Shown here: piece by piece, positions 1-12,935 of the stretch | Layout: every line of letters starts with the position of its first letter | Numbering within the stretch: position 1 is the stretch's first letter | From: Campylorhamphus procurvoides | Taxonomy: Eukaryota; Chordata; Aves; Passeriformes; Dendrocolaptidae | Direction: 5' to 3' | Length of the DNA stretch: 64,000 nt | Assembly: GCA_013396655.1 (NCBI GenBank) | Contig: WBMV01004345.1 | Coordinates: forward strand, 620,001 to 684,000 | The notes under the pieces: generated by a model | Told to the model about the DNA's origin: nothing | The model's database searches: none | What the model saw: only the letters and a program-made list of their open reading frames with translations | Position numbers and translations under genes: made by a program

Positions 1-933
1 AACTTGCATAGTAGTTTTCATTTGAACTCGCTGTTTTCAGTCAATTAAAACTTGCCAGAATGTTCATTTGGTGGCTAAAAACACCCTGCTGCATGGGTTC
101 CTAGGAATCGCCTTTGCCAGTCTGGACATAGGTTGAGCCGCTTTCTGATATGGGCCAAGATGAAATATACTTTTCCACTTCTACAGAGAATATTTGTGGA
201 CTCTGATAGCTTGTTCAGCTGTAGGTAGAAGGTTGAAATTTGGCATGGAAATACCTTTCATGAAGGAGAAGTGCTGTTACTTTTTCTAGAGAAAATTGCG
301 TTTCATTTCACTGAGCTGTAAGCCTTTGAGAAGTAGAACAAAATTTTATTCTCTGAGCTTACAAGGTATGCAGTAGAGGAAAGACTGTGCATAGGGTTAA
401 TTTACTGGAATATGTTTCTGAAAATGGGTGGAGACACCTGAAGGCTGAGACTTTATGAATTATGAGGGGTACATCGAAAGAACTTTCAATTTTTAGGTGC
501 TAAGCCAAAGGCAGCTTCTTCTCCTCAGCTCCTAGACATCTCCTAAATGAAGCTCTTAATTCAAGCAAAAAGGCTTTCCAACACACAGTCATGTTGTTCT
601 GCCCCAGAGAAAGAAAAGAAGGAAAAGAGTTTGCACAAATTTTTTCGTCTCTTCTGGAGTTGAAATGACATTATGGTCACACTGCAGAAAATCCAGCACA
701 TCGATCATGCGATATACACCGTGATCCAGGTAGCAGGGTCTCTATCTAATCTATCATTTCCCACATCTGCTGCCTCAGTTTCTTCACTTCTAGCTAACAT
801 CAATCCCTCATTTAAATATTTGAATATCCATCTTCAGGTATTGTGCATATTTTCAATTTTCTTCAAATTCATTTTTTTGCAGCCATCTTTTCAAGGATGA
901 CATATTCCACCCAGTCCTTTACCAAAGTTCAAC

Positions 934-962
934 TTTTTTTTTGGGGGGGGGGGTGGAGGGTG
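934..962 (+). repeat. T9/G11 homopolymer junction with G-quadruplex potential
   Basis: Nine T are followed by eleven G (943-953), then TGGAGGGTGG. The G-run plus the next GGG gives enough guanines for an intramolecular quadruplex on the + strand (sense RNA). It is also likely to be length-polymorphic. Confidence 0.8.
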
Positions 963-2361
963 GTCTTTGTTAATCTATTATTGGTAGCCTTCCCATAGAG
1001 TTTCTACAGTCTTCTCTAATGTTCAAAGGGGTCCTCAGGATTTGATGGCATAGGGACAGAAGAAGGAATCTGTGGCATATTCCTTCCAGAACAACTTTTG
1101 TTGCCTGGGCAGGCAGTGGCTCTCCTGAGCTCTGGCAGGTACTACCATGTCTCCAGGTCCCTTGCACCTCCCTGCCTTTCTCCCTGGCTGAGCCCTGAGC
1201 TTCCTTTCATGTGCAGCAATGTCACCTGGCTGTCACTTTATAAGTGGATCTTCAATCCCATCACCCATGAAGCTGATTAAACTGTTGAACCCAATATACA
1301 CGTAAAAGGCTAGCTCTGTGGCAGGCCTGAGCACTTTGCATGGCAATTTTACTGTCTAAAGCCCTACCCAGTTATAATTCCTCTGACAGATACTGATCGA
1401 CATATCCCCTCCAACAGAGGGGGTCCCCAAAACGTCCCTCCCTCAGCTCCAGCTTGACTCCCTGCCTACAAACACAGGTTTTGAAATTCAGACAGTGCTT
1501 GGGGAGCAAAGCACCTTCTCTCTTGTGTGCAGTAAGGTGAATAAACCCACCCTGAAGGACCTTCCTTCACCGGAGCTTCCTCACCCAAGGTTGTGGGTGG
1601 AGATCAGACCAAGGGCAAATCCATCAAAGGCCTCCCTGTCGTAGAAGGATACCGTGATTTTCATATTTCCCTTGTCCTTAGTACAAAGCTGTTTTCTCCA
1701 GAAAAGCTGCCAAATAGACACATCATTCATGCTTGCTCAGGCCTGTTGCTGCCGGTTGGCGAGTCCCGCTCTGTCAGAGCCAGTAATGCTCCTGACCCCG
1801 TTGGATTTGGTCCCCACAGAGATTTCAGAGAAGGGATGCTTTTCTTCCTTAGGCCTTTGGCTGCCAGACTTCCCCAGTACAGAGCAACACAATATCAAAG
1901 CCAACTTATTCACTACTAAATTAATTATGTTGTTAATTGGTTAACCTAGGGCAGACTGTATGGAAAAAAATGCTTAATATGTGTTTGTTGGCAAGACTGG
2001 ATGGAGCTGGGCAATGAAGATGCACAGATTATGACAGTGGGACATTTTTATTGTAAATTACTGGAAGATGATGTATTAACGATGTAAAATGTTGCTAATC
2101 TTATTTGAAAATACAGCGTCCTCCGGAATTAAATCATAGACAAATGAGGACTGAGTGTAGGCAGTTTTGGTATCTCTTCACTCTTTTATGCTTAACCGTT
2201 TAGTCTTACCATTCTCCCATTCTCTGGACAGACGACAGAATGGCACAAAATGGTAATGGAGTGGTGCAGTTGAAATGATGAGCCCAACAGCTGGATCCTG
2301 TCCTTGGGTCCGCTCCTTGAATCCTGTTCTAGAAAAAGGGCCGGAGGCCACTGTGAGCATT

Positions 2362-2389
2362 GGAGAAAAAAGGGAAAAAAAAGGAAAAA
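2362..2389 (+). repeat. Uninterrupted purine tract, 28 bp
   Basis: This is a run of A with GGG and GG interruptions on the + strand. It is low-complexity sequence and no gene is involved. Confidence 0.85.
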
Positions 2390-2591
2390 TATATCAAAGG
2401 TAAAACATCTCCAGCAATGTGTTGCAAAAGAAAAAAAGCACAATTAAATTGCCCAAATGAAAATGTCAGTAAATAAATTATTGGCTATGCAAAGATCACT
2501 CTTTTCTGCTAATAGGAGACAAGAAGCAAAGCCACTAGCTGTTTCTTCTTTGATCCATAGCAGGAAATAAAACCACAGATAATACCACCAG

Positions 2592-2635
2592 AAGGGGAAA
2601 AAAAAAAAAAGGAAAGAAAAAAAAACAAACCATAT
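2592..2635 (+). repeat. A-rich purine tract
   Basis: GGGG is followed by long A runs broken by GG and G, then ACAAACC. It is low-complexity sequence; the minus-strand frames here encode only Phe-rich strings. Confidence 0.85.
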
Positions 2636-4566
2636 CCTTTCATAGCTGTCAGTTCTCTCCTTCCTTTGGAAGGGAAAAAGGCAGGTTATCACTCATGTAT
2701 GTGTGAAATTTAGCCTTGTTTGCAGTATGATTGTATAAATAGCACTTTATTAAAAGCTAACTGTTATTTCCAGACTCTAAACTTAAACACAGACAAGCTC
2801 AGGGATAGATATAAAATCAATATAGCTCTTCAAGTAATGCAAGCAACATTTTGAAAGGCAACTATTTAGAGTGTAGCAAGTGATTTACTGATAAGGTTGC
2901 TCTGTTGATCCATTTGTTGCTGATTTGCTATACCTTGTCCATTAACATGACTGCAAAATGGGTCTGCAAGTTCAGCTTGATTCTGCTGTAAGACTTTTAT
3001 TTCATTCTCTCAAAAAATTGAGAGCAGCATATCTAAAAGTTTGTACAAGAGAACTGCTAACACCTGTGGGAAGACAAAGTGAGTTTTTACATAAAACATG
3101 TTGTGCATTTGAGATGATTTTTAATCATTAACTTTGCTAAAAATCTTCTTTTGGAACAATTAGATGCATACAAAGCTCTAGTAGTATCTAAGCAGAAGTA
3201 ATAAAATACTGGGTTACTGACTATGTCTTTAACTATTCCTATTGTCTTTACATGGATTTTGATGAAATTATATAACAATTCTGCAGTATTAATATTGTTT
3301 TACTTGTATTACATGGACTGAAGTAAGCACAGTCGCCATGAATCACAGTGCCTATATTTCCTCTATGGCCCCATCTTACGGCCCTAGTTTTCTAGTTTAT
3401 CTGGCTCTGAGTACCATCTAATAGGTGAATGTCATTCATTTCAGCAACATTAGTTTGATGTCAAATGTGACTTAGGCGTTGAGGTTGATGGGATGATAAG
3501 CAGCCCACCATTTCCCCCTGTGGGAGATAATATCTGCACCAGCCTGCTTTTATACATTCAAAGGTCATGTCCAGTTGAGAGAGCAACATGCACAAATGGG
3601 ATTTTAAGTACAAATTACCTTTTGCCTCTGAAAGTACAGGGGGCCTGTGACACACTAAATATTCAGTTTTTCCTTAAGTCTTACCTGTTCCTATGACTAA
3701 TCAAGCAATTTATAAAAAATGTAAACAAGCTTAGACACTTTAATTAGATCCTTCTCAGAAAAGTCTGCTTTTCAAAGCACAGGTCAGTCAAAAGAAGGCA
3801 AAAAACCCTCAAGCATATACTGGACAAGTGTCTTTTTATATATAGTCACTGTTATGAGCACAGTAGAAGAACTCCTGTATGGTTTGAGGGCGGCAGATGG
3901 AATAGCTTTAGAAACTTTTTTTCTGAAGAGCTTTTTAAGTGAATTCAATGACAATACATTTTTGATCATAATTTGTATTTAGGTCTCTCATTTTACTACC
4001 TGCTCTAGAGCTCTGAAAAAAATAAACTAAAATATGAAAAGAGGACATGTAAGTGTATATTGATATAGTGCTGAAAATGTGATGGGGAAATGTCTTACCA
4101 CTTTGTATCCGCATTGTGAAAATACTACTTTTTAATTGTGGTATTTGATGCATAAGCACCATATTTTGGACCAGCATGAGTTTTAACAGGTGAGATATCA
4201 TTTTGCTCAAGGAAATACAGTTTGTGGCAGTATCACTGCCAGGCCTCTAACTGCTGTTATCCTGACACTTTATAGTGACCACCACTGTTATGGGTGTAAA
4301 TTCTACATGCACTGAGCTTTTATACAGAAGTTGAAGGGTGAGGGAGGGAGGAGGTAGAGGAGACAATGCTTCATGAGTAGCTTAAGGGATATTAAATCAA
4401 CCTTAAATCCTTGCCAACCAGTTAGATGGATAACGCACTGTTTCTAAAATTTGCAAGTCAAAGGGAAACAGGCCTAAATTCTTTCCACTATGAAACCCCC
4501 ACAGTCCTCTGCCTTTCAGGCAGAAGCAAAAAGGAATGGAAAATTCCAAACTAACGAGTGCTTCAT

Positions 4567-4622
4567 TTTTTTTTTTTCTGCAGTGCTGTGCTTAGAAAAA
4601 TTGCACTCTTTTTTTTTTTTTC
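4567..4622 (+). repeat. Two poly-T tracts, the first ending in CTGCAG
   Basis: About twelve T run into CTGCAG at 4578-4583, followed by a second T run near 4609-4621. The first resembles an excellent 3' splice site, but no matching donor or coding sequence follows. Confidence 0.7.
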
Positions 4623-4904
4623 TAAGGCAAAGAAGTAAAATTAAAGTTGTATGACTGTTATAAATATTACATGTTCAGGGTATCAAGAGTACCTGTAGTT
4701 CTCTGGTTTCTGAGGGTGTTTTTGAATTAACCCTTTCATAGATACTGGGTGTTGGGAGGAAAGGATTCATTCTCAGCCAAATGTTTCACTATTAAGGAGA
4801 AAGAACTCTATCTTAAAGGTTTGTGGTATTTTTATGTGGTATTTGTATATACATTGTTTGCATGTCTGTTTTGTAGAATTGGATTGGTAGGACATTGAGA
4901 GAAA

Positions 4905-4990
4905 TAATGGCTTGTCCAAGTTTGCCTAACAAGAGATGAAGCAAGAAATAAAACCCAATGTCTTCAGTCCAGATTCTGTGAACTTTCGTA
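4905..4990 (-). repeat. MIR-type (CORE) SINE remnant
   Basis: GGCTTGTCCAAGTTTGCCTA, then GAAATAAAACCCAATGTCTTC, follow the reverse complement of the MIR body: CTTGCCCAAGGTCACACAG, then GAATAGAACCCAGGTCTCC in consensus copies. The copy is heavily diverged, as expected for amniote-wide elements. Confidence 0.6.
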
Positions 4991-6477
4991 ATTCTTTCAG
5001 TTTTACTGTATATTAGAGATTTGTCAATGTAGATGTTGGTTCCATGTTAAATACATGTATATTCAGAAGCAGAAGGATTCAAGATTCAGGAAATGGTGAA
5101 CTTTTACTGAATTTCTCAAAGGCTGAGGCAGATAATGTTGTCCTGCTTCATTTACATGGTTTAAAAGAACTTCTGACTGGTCCCTTGGGAGGAGTAATGT
5201 AAGATGGAAGGAAGCTGGAGCAGTCACATTCCTTGGCTGAGACATCCTAAATCTGAAGGACCCATACAGGCAGGAATGGAGCGTGCAGGGAAGCAGGGTC
5301 TCCTGCTGAGCTGGGCAAGAAACATGCACAGTGCAGCACACTGGCGTTCAGCCTGTGGATGTTGCCTGGAATTCCCTTTGTCATGAACTTCACTTCAGCT
5401 GAGTACTGCTTTTGCAGGGGATGAGGTGTTCCCATATGTGCTTCCTACATGTTTAAAACACATTTGCACCTTTCTGCTGGGTCTTGTATAAGCAGAAGAC
5501 AGACTCTGCATGTCCTCAATTCATCTGTTTGCAACATATTCCCATATAAAATCTATCTGTAATTTAGTCCATACTGTCCAGATGACAACACTCAAGAAAA
5601 ACTTCCATCCTAAGCCAAAGTCAAAAAGAATACTCTTCAATTTCTTGTATTTTTTTTTCTTGTGATACTGTGGGTAATTTTTTAAAGCTGTTCCACTTCT
5701 GCTTCTCCACTGACTCCAGTGAATTTTCTCATTGGATCAAACTTTATTTTACCTTTTCAGCATACTATCCCAATCACACTAGCATCTTTGTGCCTGTGTC
5801 CAGTCCTCATTTTGCAAGCTGTTCATAGTCAGTAATAATGATGTTGTTTCATTTTCTTAATCATCATTAGCTGTCCTTGGACTGGTTGATGTTCCCATAG
5901 TTTAGGGAAATGCTACCCTATTTAAATAAATAAATTAAGTAGATTGTCAGGTATTAACATAGACAAGACATCTCTAATGTAATTATTGTTCTGTGCATTA
6001 CTGCTTCAGGAGTGGATCTTTTCTGTGTACAGAATTCTAAGACTGTTTTCGAGGAAGTGAATACCAATCTTAAAGTCATTGGTCTCTCTTTCCTGCAGAA
6101 GAAATCAGTGATACTTGAGAAAAATGTACCATTATGGATAAACTTATATAGCTTTACTAATTGTGTCATAGGTAGGCACAACAATCGGAAAAGATGCTGA
6201 ATTTTGTATTTATTTTATGTGGCAATTCTTAAACATTCAACAACGTGTCTGTCTCTTTAAAGTATTCTCTTGCTTCAAAGCTATTTTTGCCTCTGACCAC
6301 TATCTGATGAGAAATTCACATGTGCTAAATATACCCATGATAATAATCTTATTTTCAGTCCTCCACTAAAAATGCTGATGGCCTGAAAGGGATTTGAGTC
6401 CTCAGTGAAGCTTCCCTGCCATTATTTTTCTAGTAGATTTCAGGAGAAAGAAATGGTTAGAATGCAATAAGTATTGC

Positions 6478-6585
6478 TCTAATGTAGTTTACTAATAATT
6501 TTGTCAATATAACAATAATTTAGCAATAACAATATCTTGATGAAACAATAACAGTATTTATAATAATGACAACGATGTTTGTCTC
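6478..6585 (+). repeat. Degenerate AAT/AAC trinucleotide-rich stretch
   Basis: CAATAATTTAGCAATAACAA, AACAATAACAG and ATAATAATGAC repeat imperfectly. This is a decayed simple repeat. Confidence 0.6.
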
Positions 6586-6831
6586 ACAAAGAACTCTTAG
6601 TGAATAAGTGAGAGAAATTAATTGCTCACACATACAATACAGTGCTGGGTGTGACTCGTATATTTCTACCTATGTGATCATTTGGGACAGAAATGAGTGT
6701 TGCAAAATTTTTGAGTTGTTCAACCAAACTCCAATTTGATTTTCCGGTCTCTGGACTACTGGTTAAAATACAGGCTGTGACAACCCTCTCTGATCAGTTT
6801 ACACGCCATTGTTCTTAGCTTCAAGTCAGTG

Positions 6832-6917
6832 AGACTGTTGCAAAGTCACCTCAGAAATACTGGGTGTTGGAATCCAGGTTTCTTCTAGAACAGATTTAAA
6901 TGCTACTTTTCACTAAT
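6832..6917 (-). repeat. Possible MIR-type SINE remnant
   Basis: CAAAGTCACCTCAG, then TTGGAATCCAGGTTTCTTCT, then TGCTACTTTTCACTA follow the order of the reverse-complement MIR body and its tRNA-related end. Divergence is high. Confidence 0.42.
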
Positions 6918-8194
6918 TATTTTGTCATGTTTAGCACAAACGTTGTTGCCTGTATGATTATGTGCCTTGTTTAGACCACAGTTTAATTAGAACTCTTCTG
7001 ATGTTTCTGTGTTAGCCCTTTAGCTGAAGAAGTAGAAATTTTAGCTCTTGCATCCAGCAGTTCCTGATTTAGCTCAGGCAGGTGACAGGGCTTAGGCACA
7101 ACTACAGTGTTAGGAAGTGCTGAGCCTCTGCTGTAATGCCCTGCAGAAAGAAGAGGGCACCCTGGTACATGATTCTTTTTTGCCTTAGAAGTATTTATGT
7201 AGCCTGCAAGTAGCAATTTCTATATTTTTATCTCTGTCTGCCTGAGCTGGTCTACACAGAAGGCAGCAGCTTCCTCGGTGTCCATCAGACGTTTCTGTCA
7301 GCTGAAACAAGAAAGCTGTAATGAGATTCTGAAGGTTATTGATGCAAACCTTTCAGATTACCAGGGGAAGATTAAAACAAACAAACAAATAAACCCCTCA
7401 AACAACAGCAACAGCAAAGTGATGAAGCACAAAACACCAAGATTGAAGAATCTGGGCATTATTGTTGGAAAAAAAGTGGAGGGAAATATATGTGAGTGTT
7501 ATACCAACCAAGGTTTTATTATGGCATTGTTTTTTGAGATTAAGGCAATCTCTCAGAGTGGGATTATTTTTGAGAGTGAAAGCAATATGGGTGATCTCAG
7601 CCTGTGTATAGAAGAAAAAGCATAAAAGAATAAGTTTTTTAACTCCGAAAAAGAATTGATTTAATGAACTTACTTTTCCAGAAAATGGATTCATTCTCAA
7701 ATGTTTAACTAGCATGCCCAAAACTAACTATTTGAAACTAACTATTTATCACTATTCAAAATAACATAAGCTTTAAAGAACATAGGATTTTTAAATTTCG
7801 CCACTTTATTTCAAATGTTTTGGATACGTGCTGGTTCAGTTTTAGTTTTCTTCTGCAACCACTGAGTCTGTAAGCATTTTCTTTTTATCATATGAAGGCT
7901 GATTCTTATTCTAGGGGCTGCTATTTAAGAAAGCCATCAACTATTAGACTTTCACTAAAACCTTCAGCTAATCATTTAGACTGCATTCTTCAGGGCACTA
8001 TCAATGAGCCAAATATATGCTCTCACACACAGGTCACCATTTCTGACTCCCATGAGATGAAGACTGATACAGCCATGCAGAGCATGAATTCTACTAAAAA
8101 TATGAAGGAGCAAATGTATTTGCTGCATACATACCAGAGTGAGGTGGACGAAGTTAAAAATCAAAACAATGATCAGGACCTAAACTCTTAATTT

Positions 8195-8226
8195 ATTGTA
8201 ACTTACTTTTATTGTAACTTACTTTT
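8195..8226 (+). repeat. Perfect 16-bp tandem duplication
   Basis: ATTGTAACTTACTTTT occurs twice with no spacer, consistent with replication slippage. Confidence 0.9.
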
Positions 8227-9316
8227 AGATTTGATCTCAGACCTAAGCATTTGTAACTTTAAGGCTTTTAAAGATAATTCCTGTATGATCTTTTTCTGCT
8301 GTGACTAATTTTCAGGTTTATGAGCAGTTCCTACACTTATTCTGTGAGAGCCTCCACATTTGCATGCTTATTCATGGTGATAGTTATCCTTGAAGATTTT
8401 CACAAAGTTTGGGTGAAATTTGTAAATTCCTCACCATCAAAATGATTGAAATAGTAGTAGAAGTTACATAATGAAGAGCTTTATCTGAATATTTAGCCCT
8501 GAAATTAAATAATAATTCCAATTATAAATTATAATTGTTTTACTTAATTGCTTATCATGTCAGAAGATAGATAAATGAGTCTTTCTGGTAACATTCTGAA
8601 TAGAAGCATAATTTTAGTGATCGGGTTAACATTTTCTTCCTTTTGCTATCAAACTGACAGAAAACTATAATGCAAATGTATTTTCATAATTTGAAAACAC
8701 ATTTCTTCCACAAATATTTGACTTGAGTTAAAGAGGGAAGAAGATTATATCTGTCTCTTGGTGTTTTATACTCAAGTGATGTTACTCACCTTACAGGAAA
8801 AATTAGTACTGTGGAAAAAAACCACATAGAATTCTGTGATATAGAAGCACATTTTATTTGGTAATTCTTACTCTCTTTTGTATATGTTAGGTGAAAACAA
8901 ATGACATTTATTTTTTATTTCTTTATGGCACACTCCACTACCTCACATGAACATTTGTCGCAAGTTAGGAGTACCAATAAATATTTGAGCACATACTATT
9001 TTAAGTAATTATTCTGTAGCTTAAACGAAAGCCAGGTTTTGCTCAACTTCAAGTTGATTTCATGTTTAAGTGAAATTTAGTTATTTACAGAAATAAATTT
9101 TGAGTACATGTCCAATTCATGAACATACAAAAATCATTTTTTGTCAGTTCTTGAGGGCTAATTTAGCTTCCTAGTGTTATATGAACCTTCAGATATGATG
9201 GGGTTGTAATATTTGTGCTTCATTTACTAGCTCAGTTTACAAACTGAGGATTGTTGTCCTTAGGCAAGGAAAAATGGGCATAGGCTTACTACCCTTTTTA
9301 TTTAGTCTGTCAAATA

Positions 9317-9425
9317 ATTCATAGAAATATTCAGTTTGCTAGAGTTGTCTGAAGACCATCTGCTCCATGCTTTGTCTCAAAGCAGGGCTAAAACTCAGAA
9401 GGTGTTCTGTAAGGTGTAAGTCTAG
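9317..9425 (-). repeat. CR1 LINE 3'-end remnant (reverse orientation)
   Basis: Reading + strand, it runs from a TTCATAGAAAT-like terminus through GAAGACCATCTGCTCCA to CTCAAAGCAGGGCTAAA. This is the reverse complement of the CR1 3' region, where consensus copies read ACCATCTAGTCCAAC and CTCAAAGCAGGG. It is 5'-truncated and well diverged, so it is probably old. Confidence 0.72.
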
Positions 9426-9699
9426 GATCTGGTCAGTGACAAAATAACATACTCATTATTAATATTCTTTTTAAAATTTATTTTACTTTAATTTTCTTTT
9501 ATGAAAGAAATTAAGTGACCGCTCTTCCAGAAATTAAATCATGGGTCTTTAAAGCACAGGTTTCTGTACTGTATAACACAGTCTGAATTATTGCAGTTTT
9601 ATCTCAGGGAAATCCCATCATTTTGTATGTATAATTCGCTAGACTAGTGGTATGATTAATACTTCAGCTTGCTACAAATGCTAAAAGACCTGGAAGAAA

Positions 9700-9806
9700 A
9701 ACAAAGCATTCCTTTTCATTGTACAGATAAATAATCTGAAAGGCTTCAGGACTTTTCTACAGTTAAATACAGGAATCAAGATGATAGATCCAACTTTTAT
9801 CCACTT
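9700..9806 (-). repeat. Possible MIR-type SINE remnant
   Basis: GTACAGATAAATAATCTGAA at one end and CTTTTATCCACTTG at the other match the ends of a reverse-complement MIR (ACAGATGGGGAAACTGA and CTTTATCCACTA). The middle is poorly kept. Confidence 0.4.
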
Positions 9807-10548
9807 GTTTGAAAAACCCCATGTTCTTTTTGCTCAGCTGTCTTGCCCATATGCATTACTATTCATGCTTCTCACAAAGCGAGAAATAAAATCTCAGGTT
9901 TCTGTTTCCTTCACTGCTGTCTAGTAGCTGTAATAGCAGAAAATTGGTCATTTTTCCATCTAGGTCTCAGTCCACACAGAAGCTATGCAACTTTTTTGGG
10001 TATTAGAATTCTGTGGTCAGAAATTTAAATCACATGTCAGAAACAAGATGATCAAGTTTTCGATGGGACAAAACAGGCCTGACAAAGAAATCAAATGGAG
10101 TTTACTGATTTGACAGCGTGAACAAATCTGCAGTAAACAGCAATCTTTTGGAGTAAAGTTTTATCTTAATCTTTCAACTGAAATCACACAATTCAATAAG
10201 AGTATTTGCAATTTCAACCACTTCTCAGACTTGGATTTCTGCGTTTCTCCTCCATGGCATTGTAGATGGGGAGCTGTGAAAGCAGCTCGTATCTTTTGGC
10301 CTCAGTAGTCACCCCAAAGAAAGGATACCTTGGGTTTTCTTACTCTTGGAGCCTAAGCAGGTGAAAGTCTTGGGTCATGGGTGCCTGTTGTGTCTCTGAC
10401 TGTCCAGCCCATGCCACAGGTCCCCATTCCCTTTGATATGCAAAAGGTTGGCAGTTCACATCCTCTTGCTTCGGGCTTCCACCACCCAAGATCAATCTGT
10501 AGCTCGCACTGCAGCTGCACACTGAGTTACCTGCACTGAGTGTATTCC

Positions 10549-10733
10549 CAGACAACAGGCTCCCCAGGGAAGTGGTCACAGCACCAAGCCTGGCAGAGTT
10601 CAAGAAGCATTTGGACAATGCTCTCAGGCACATGGTGTGATTCTTGGGTGTCCTGTGCAGGGCCAGAAGTTGGACTTCAATGATCCCTTTAGGTCCCTTC
10701 CAACTCGGGGTATTCTATGATTCTATTATTCTA
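10549..10733 (+). repeat. CR1 LINE 3' fragment with intact tail
   Basis: The piece carries CAGGCTCCCCAGGGAAGTGG, GAGTTCAAGAAGCATTTGGA, TCAGGCACATGGTGTGA and AGGTCCCTTCCAACTC. It ends in the CR1 tail of repeated ATTCTATGATTCTATT units. Severe 5' truncation is typical of this family. It is one of the less diverged copies in the window and a good marker of a bird genome. Confidence 0.93.
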
Positions 10734-12877
10734 CACTGACTTTCTCCTCCTTCTCTTTTGCCGTGGGTGATGCCCCATGTTGCTGTATTGCCATGCATTG
10801 CCATCAGATCTTTGAAAACACTGGAGTCTTTCCCTTCACTGTATATTGGAGGAAAATGGGAGCATAATATGGACGATATGCTTTGGCAGCTGGGGCCTTT
10901 CCCAAATGCATGCGAAAAGTCAAAAACATTTATATCAATCACGTGGAATGTTTTATTACTATTGATAGATACCACCCCCCTCTCTTTTCTCCACAAGAAA
11001 GGACTTCAGGCTTCAGTGAACCCTTCGAGGATTCACCATCTGAAAAAGGAGGAAAGTACAGATAACAGGAAAAGAATTCAAACAGGCAAAAAGAAAAACA
11101 AACTGGAGATGTTCCCAGATCAGTGTATAAGCCCTTCCAAAATGTCACTAAGTTATCCTCATAAAGGAGCTTAGCTCTAGGTTTTGGCACTCTTCATCCA
11201 ATGTTTTTGTGAGAGAAGCAAGAAAGAGACTTGGATGGTCATTTTGGGTTCCTTGGTCATTTCCTATCTAATGTTTGGAATATTCTTCTGTTTCTTTCCA
11301 CACCTAAGAAACCTGAGATAGCTTTCATCTACCTCACCAGAGACCTAGGACGGAGGAGTGTTTCCGTCCCTCAGTGAAACTGATCTCAGCTGGGAACACC
11401 TCTCCTTCTCTATCCGTGTCTCTTTGTTCAACTTCATGTATATGTATCTTCGAGCATATTTTTTAAGGCCAGGAAGCTCAACAAGGGGAGAATCATATCT
11501 GCATTTGTACCAACTGTTTAAAGAAATTATAGCACAGAATGATTTACAGATATTTTCTAAAAGGCAGTATTTTAAAGCATGAACAGTCCTTTCTTTTTTT
11601 TAAAGAGCAAGCAAAGAGCTGTAGTAATTACCTTCAGTCAGCAGAACCCTCAGTGTTCATTGCTGTCACAGAATAGAAAAATATTTCTTTTTTGTATTTC
11701 TGGATGCAATGTTTTCCACTTTTAACTGCAGTATAAAAGGACAATGATTTTCTTCTCCACCCCTAGAAGAGTGAGAGATGAATGTTTAATTAGTGCCAGA
11801 ATTTGTAATGTTCACAGAACAATTTTTTCTCCATAAGTGTCTCCGCTGATATGGATACCATTTGTAGCTCATCTCCATACGTCCTTACTATCTGCTAAGA
11901 ACAGAGCCCTGCTGCAATTGCTGCATAAGCAGTTTTGCTTTTTTAATAAGGAGAAGGGAAGTCTTGTGGTTCATCCCAGTGGTGCAGTTTAAGAGAAAAA
12001 CAAGAAATGAAGCAAACAACGGCAAAGACAAGATTCTTTTAACCCTCTGATTGCTATTGCCATGCTGCTTAATTTACATTGGTGACAGAAATTTAGGCAG
12101 TGTGCCTGGTGCACTTCATTGTCCCTCACTGCTGAGAAATATCAACTGGATGCTGTCAAATGACTTTTACCTTGCCATTTTTTCTTGCATTATTTGTCAT
12201 AGTTCATCATGCCTTTCGACTATTGGCTCCCTCAGGTTGCTGCAGCATGCCAAAAAGGAGGAGGAGAAATAGCAAACTGTCCAAATGGGATCTGCTCAGT
12301 GGGACCCTGATGAGAGAAAACTCATGGAAACAAAAAAGAAAAGTTGTGGGGACAGCAGGGGAGAATGAGGACCAGGACACCAACTACCTCCTATTTGAAA
12401 CTTTCTATAGAAATCAGTAATTGTTTTCCTTAACTTTTTCACATATAAAGCAGTTACAATGGAAATAATCCCACTGTTTCCAAAGAAGCTCTTTGCTGCA
12501 ATTTGTGCATGAAGTGCTTTGCCATAGTCTCCTGAATCTTTTAGAAATGGGTGGGACTCTAGGGGCTGTGTTTTCAAGGCAGGTTTGCCTGGCAAAGACT
12601 GCACTGACCTGCACACTTTGCACCCTAATAGTCAATTTAATTGCTCTTCTCTGATTCCAATGAAACCACTTACAGAAAGGCAGTGCACTGTTGCCAGGCA
12701 TAAAATCCAAATGCCACAAAGGAGTGGAATATAGGAAAGGGTGTGATGTTCATGTTAATCACTAATTCCAGTAAAAATGAAATACCAGGGAGGGAGAGTT
12801 ATGTGATCACAAACATATTGCTGGAATGAAGCTGCTGTAGTATCTCATTTATAGAGCAGTGAAATGTAGGAATGATA

Positions 12878-12935
12878 ATAGCTCAAGTTTATATAGCACC
12901 TTTCATCACAAAGGATTCAGAGGTGATTTACAAAC
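12878..12935 (-). repeat. MIR-family 3'-region remnant
   Basis: TTTATATAGCACCTTTCATC followed by AAAGGATTCAGAGGTGATTT and ACAAAC follows the amniote MIR-type motif ATAGCACCTTTCATCC, AAGGATCTCAAAGCACTTTACAAAC. It is short but the order is well kept. Confidence 0.55.

Larger units (their letters stand above)
1..4900. other. Intronic segment, no gene seen
   Basis: Apart from the homopolymer and purine tracts listed separately, I see only short chance frames. A somewhat GC-richer patch at 1090-1270 and 1400-1860 opens frames of up to 108 codons without recognisable domains. Confidence 0.7.

Noticed and set aside
7278..7625. 115-codon plus-strand frame
   Set aside because: Lys/Asn/Ser-rich, includes an A-rich low-complexity run, has no homology that I recognise and no splice context.
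9505..9590. Another MIR-like stretch (ATTAAGTGACCGCTCTTCC)
   Set aside because: Only one short motif matches; the rest does not keep the order of the element.
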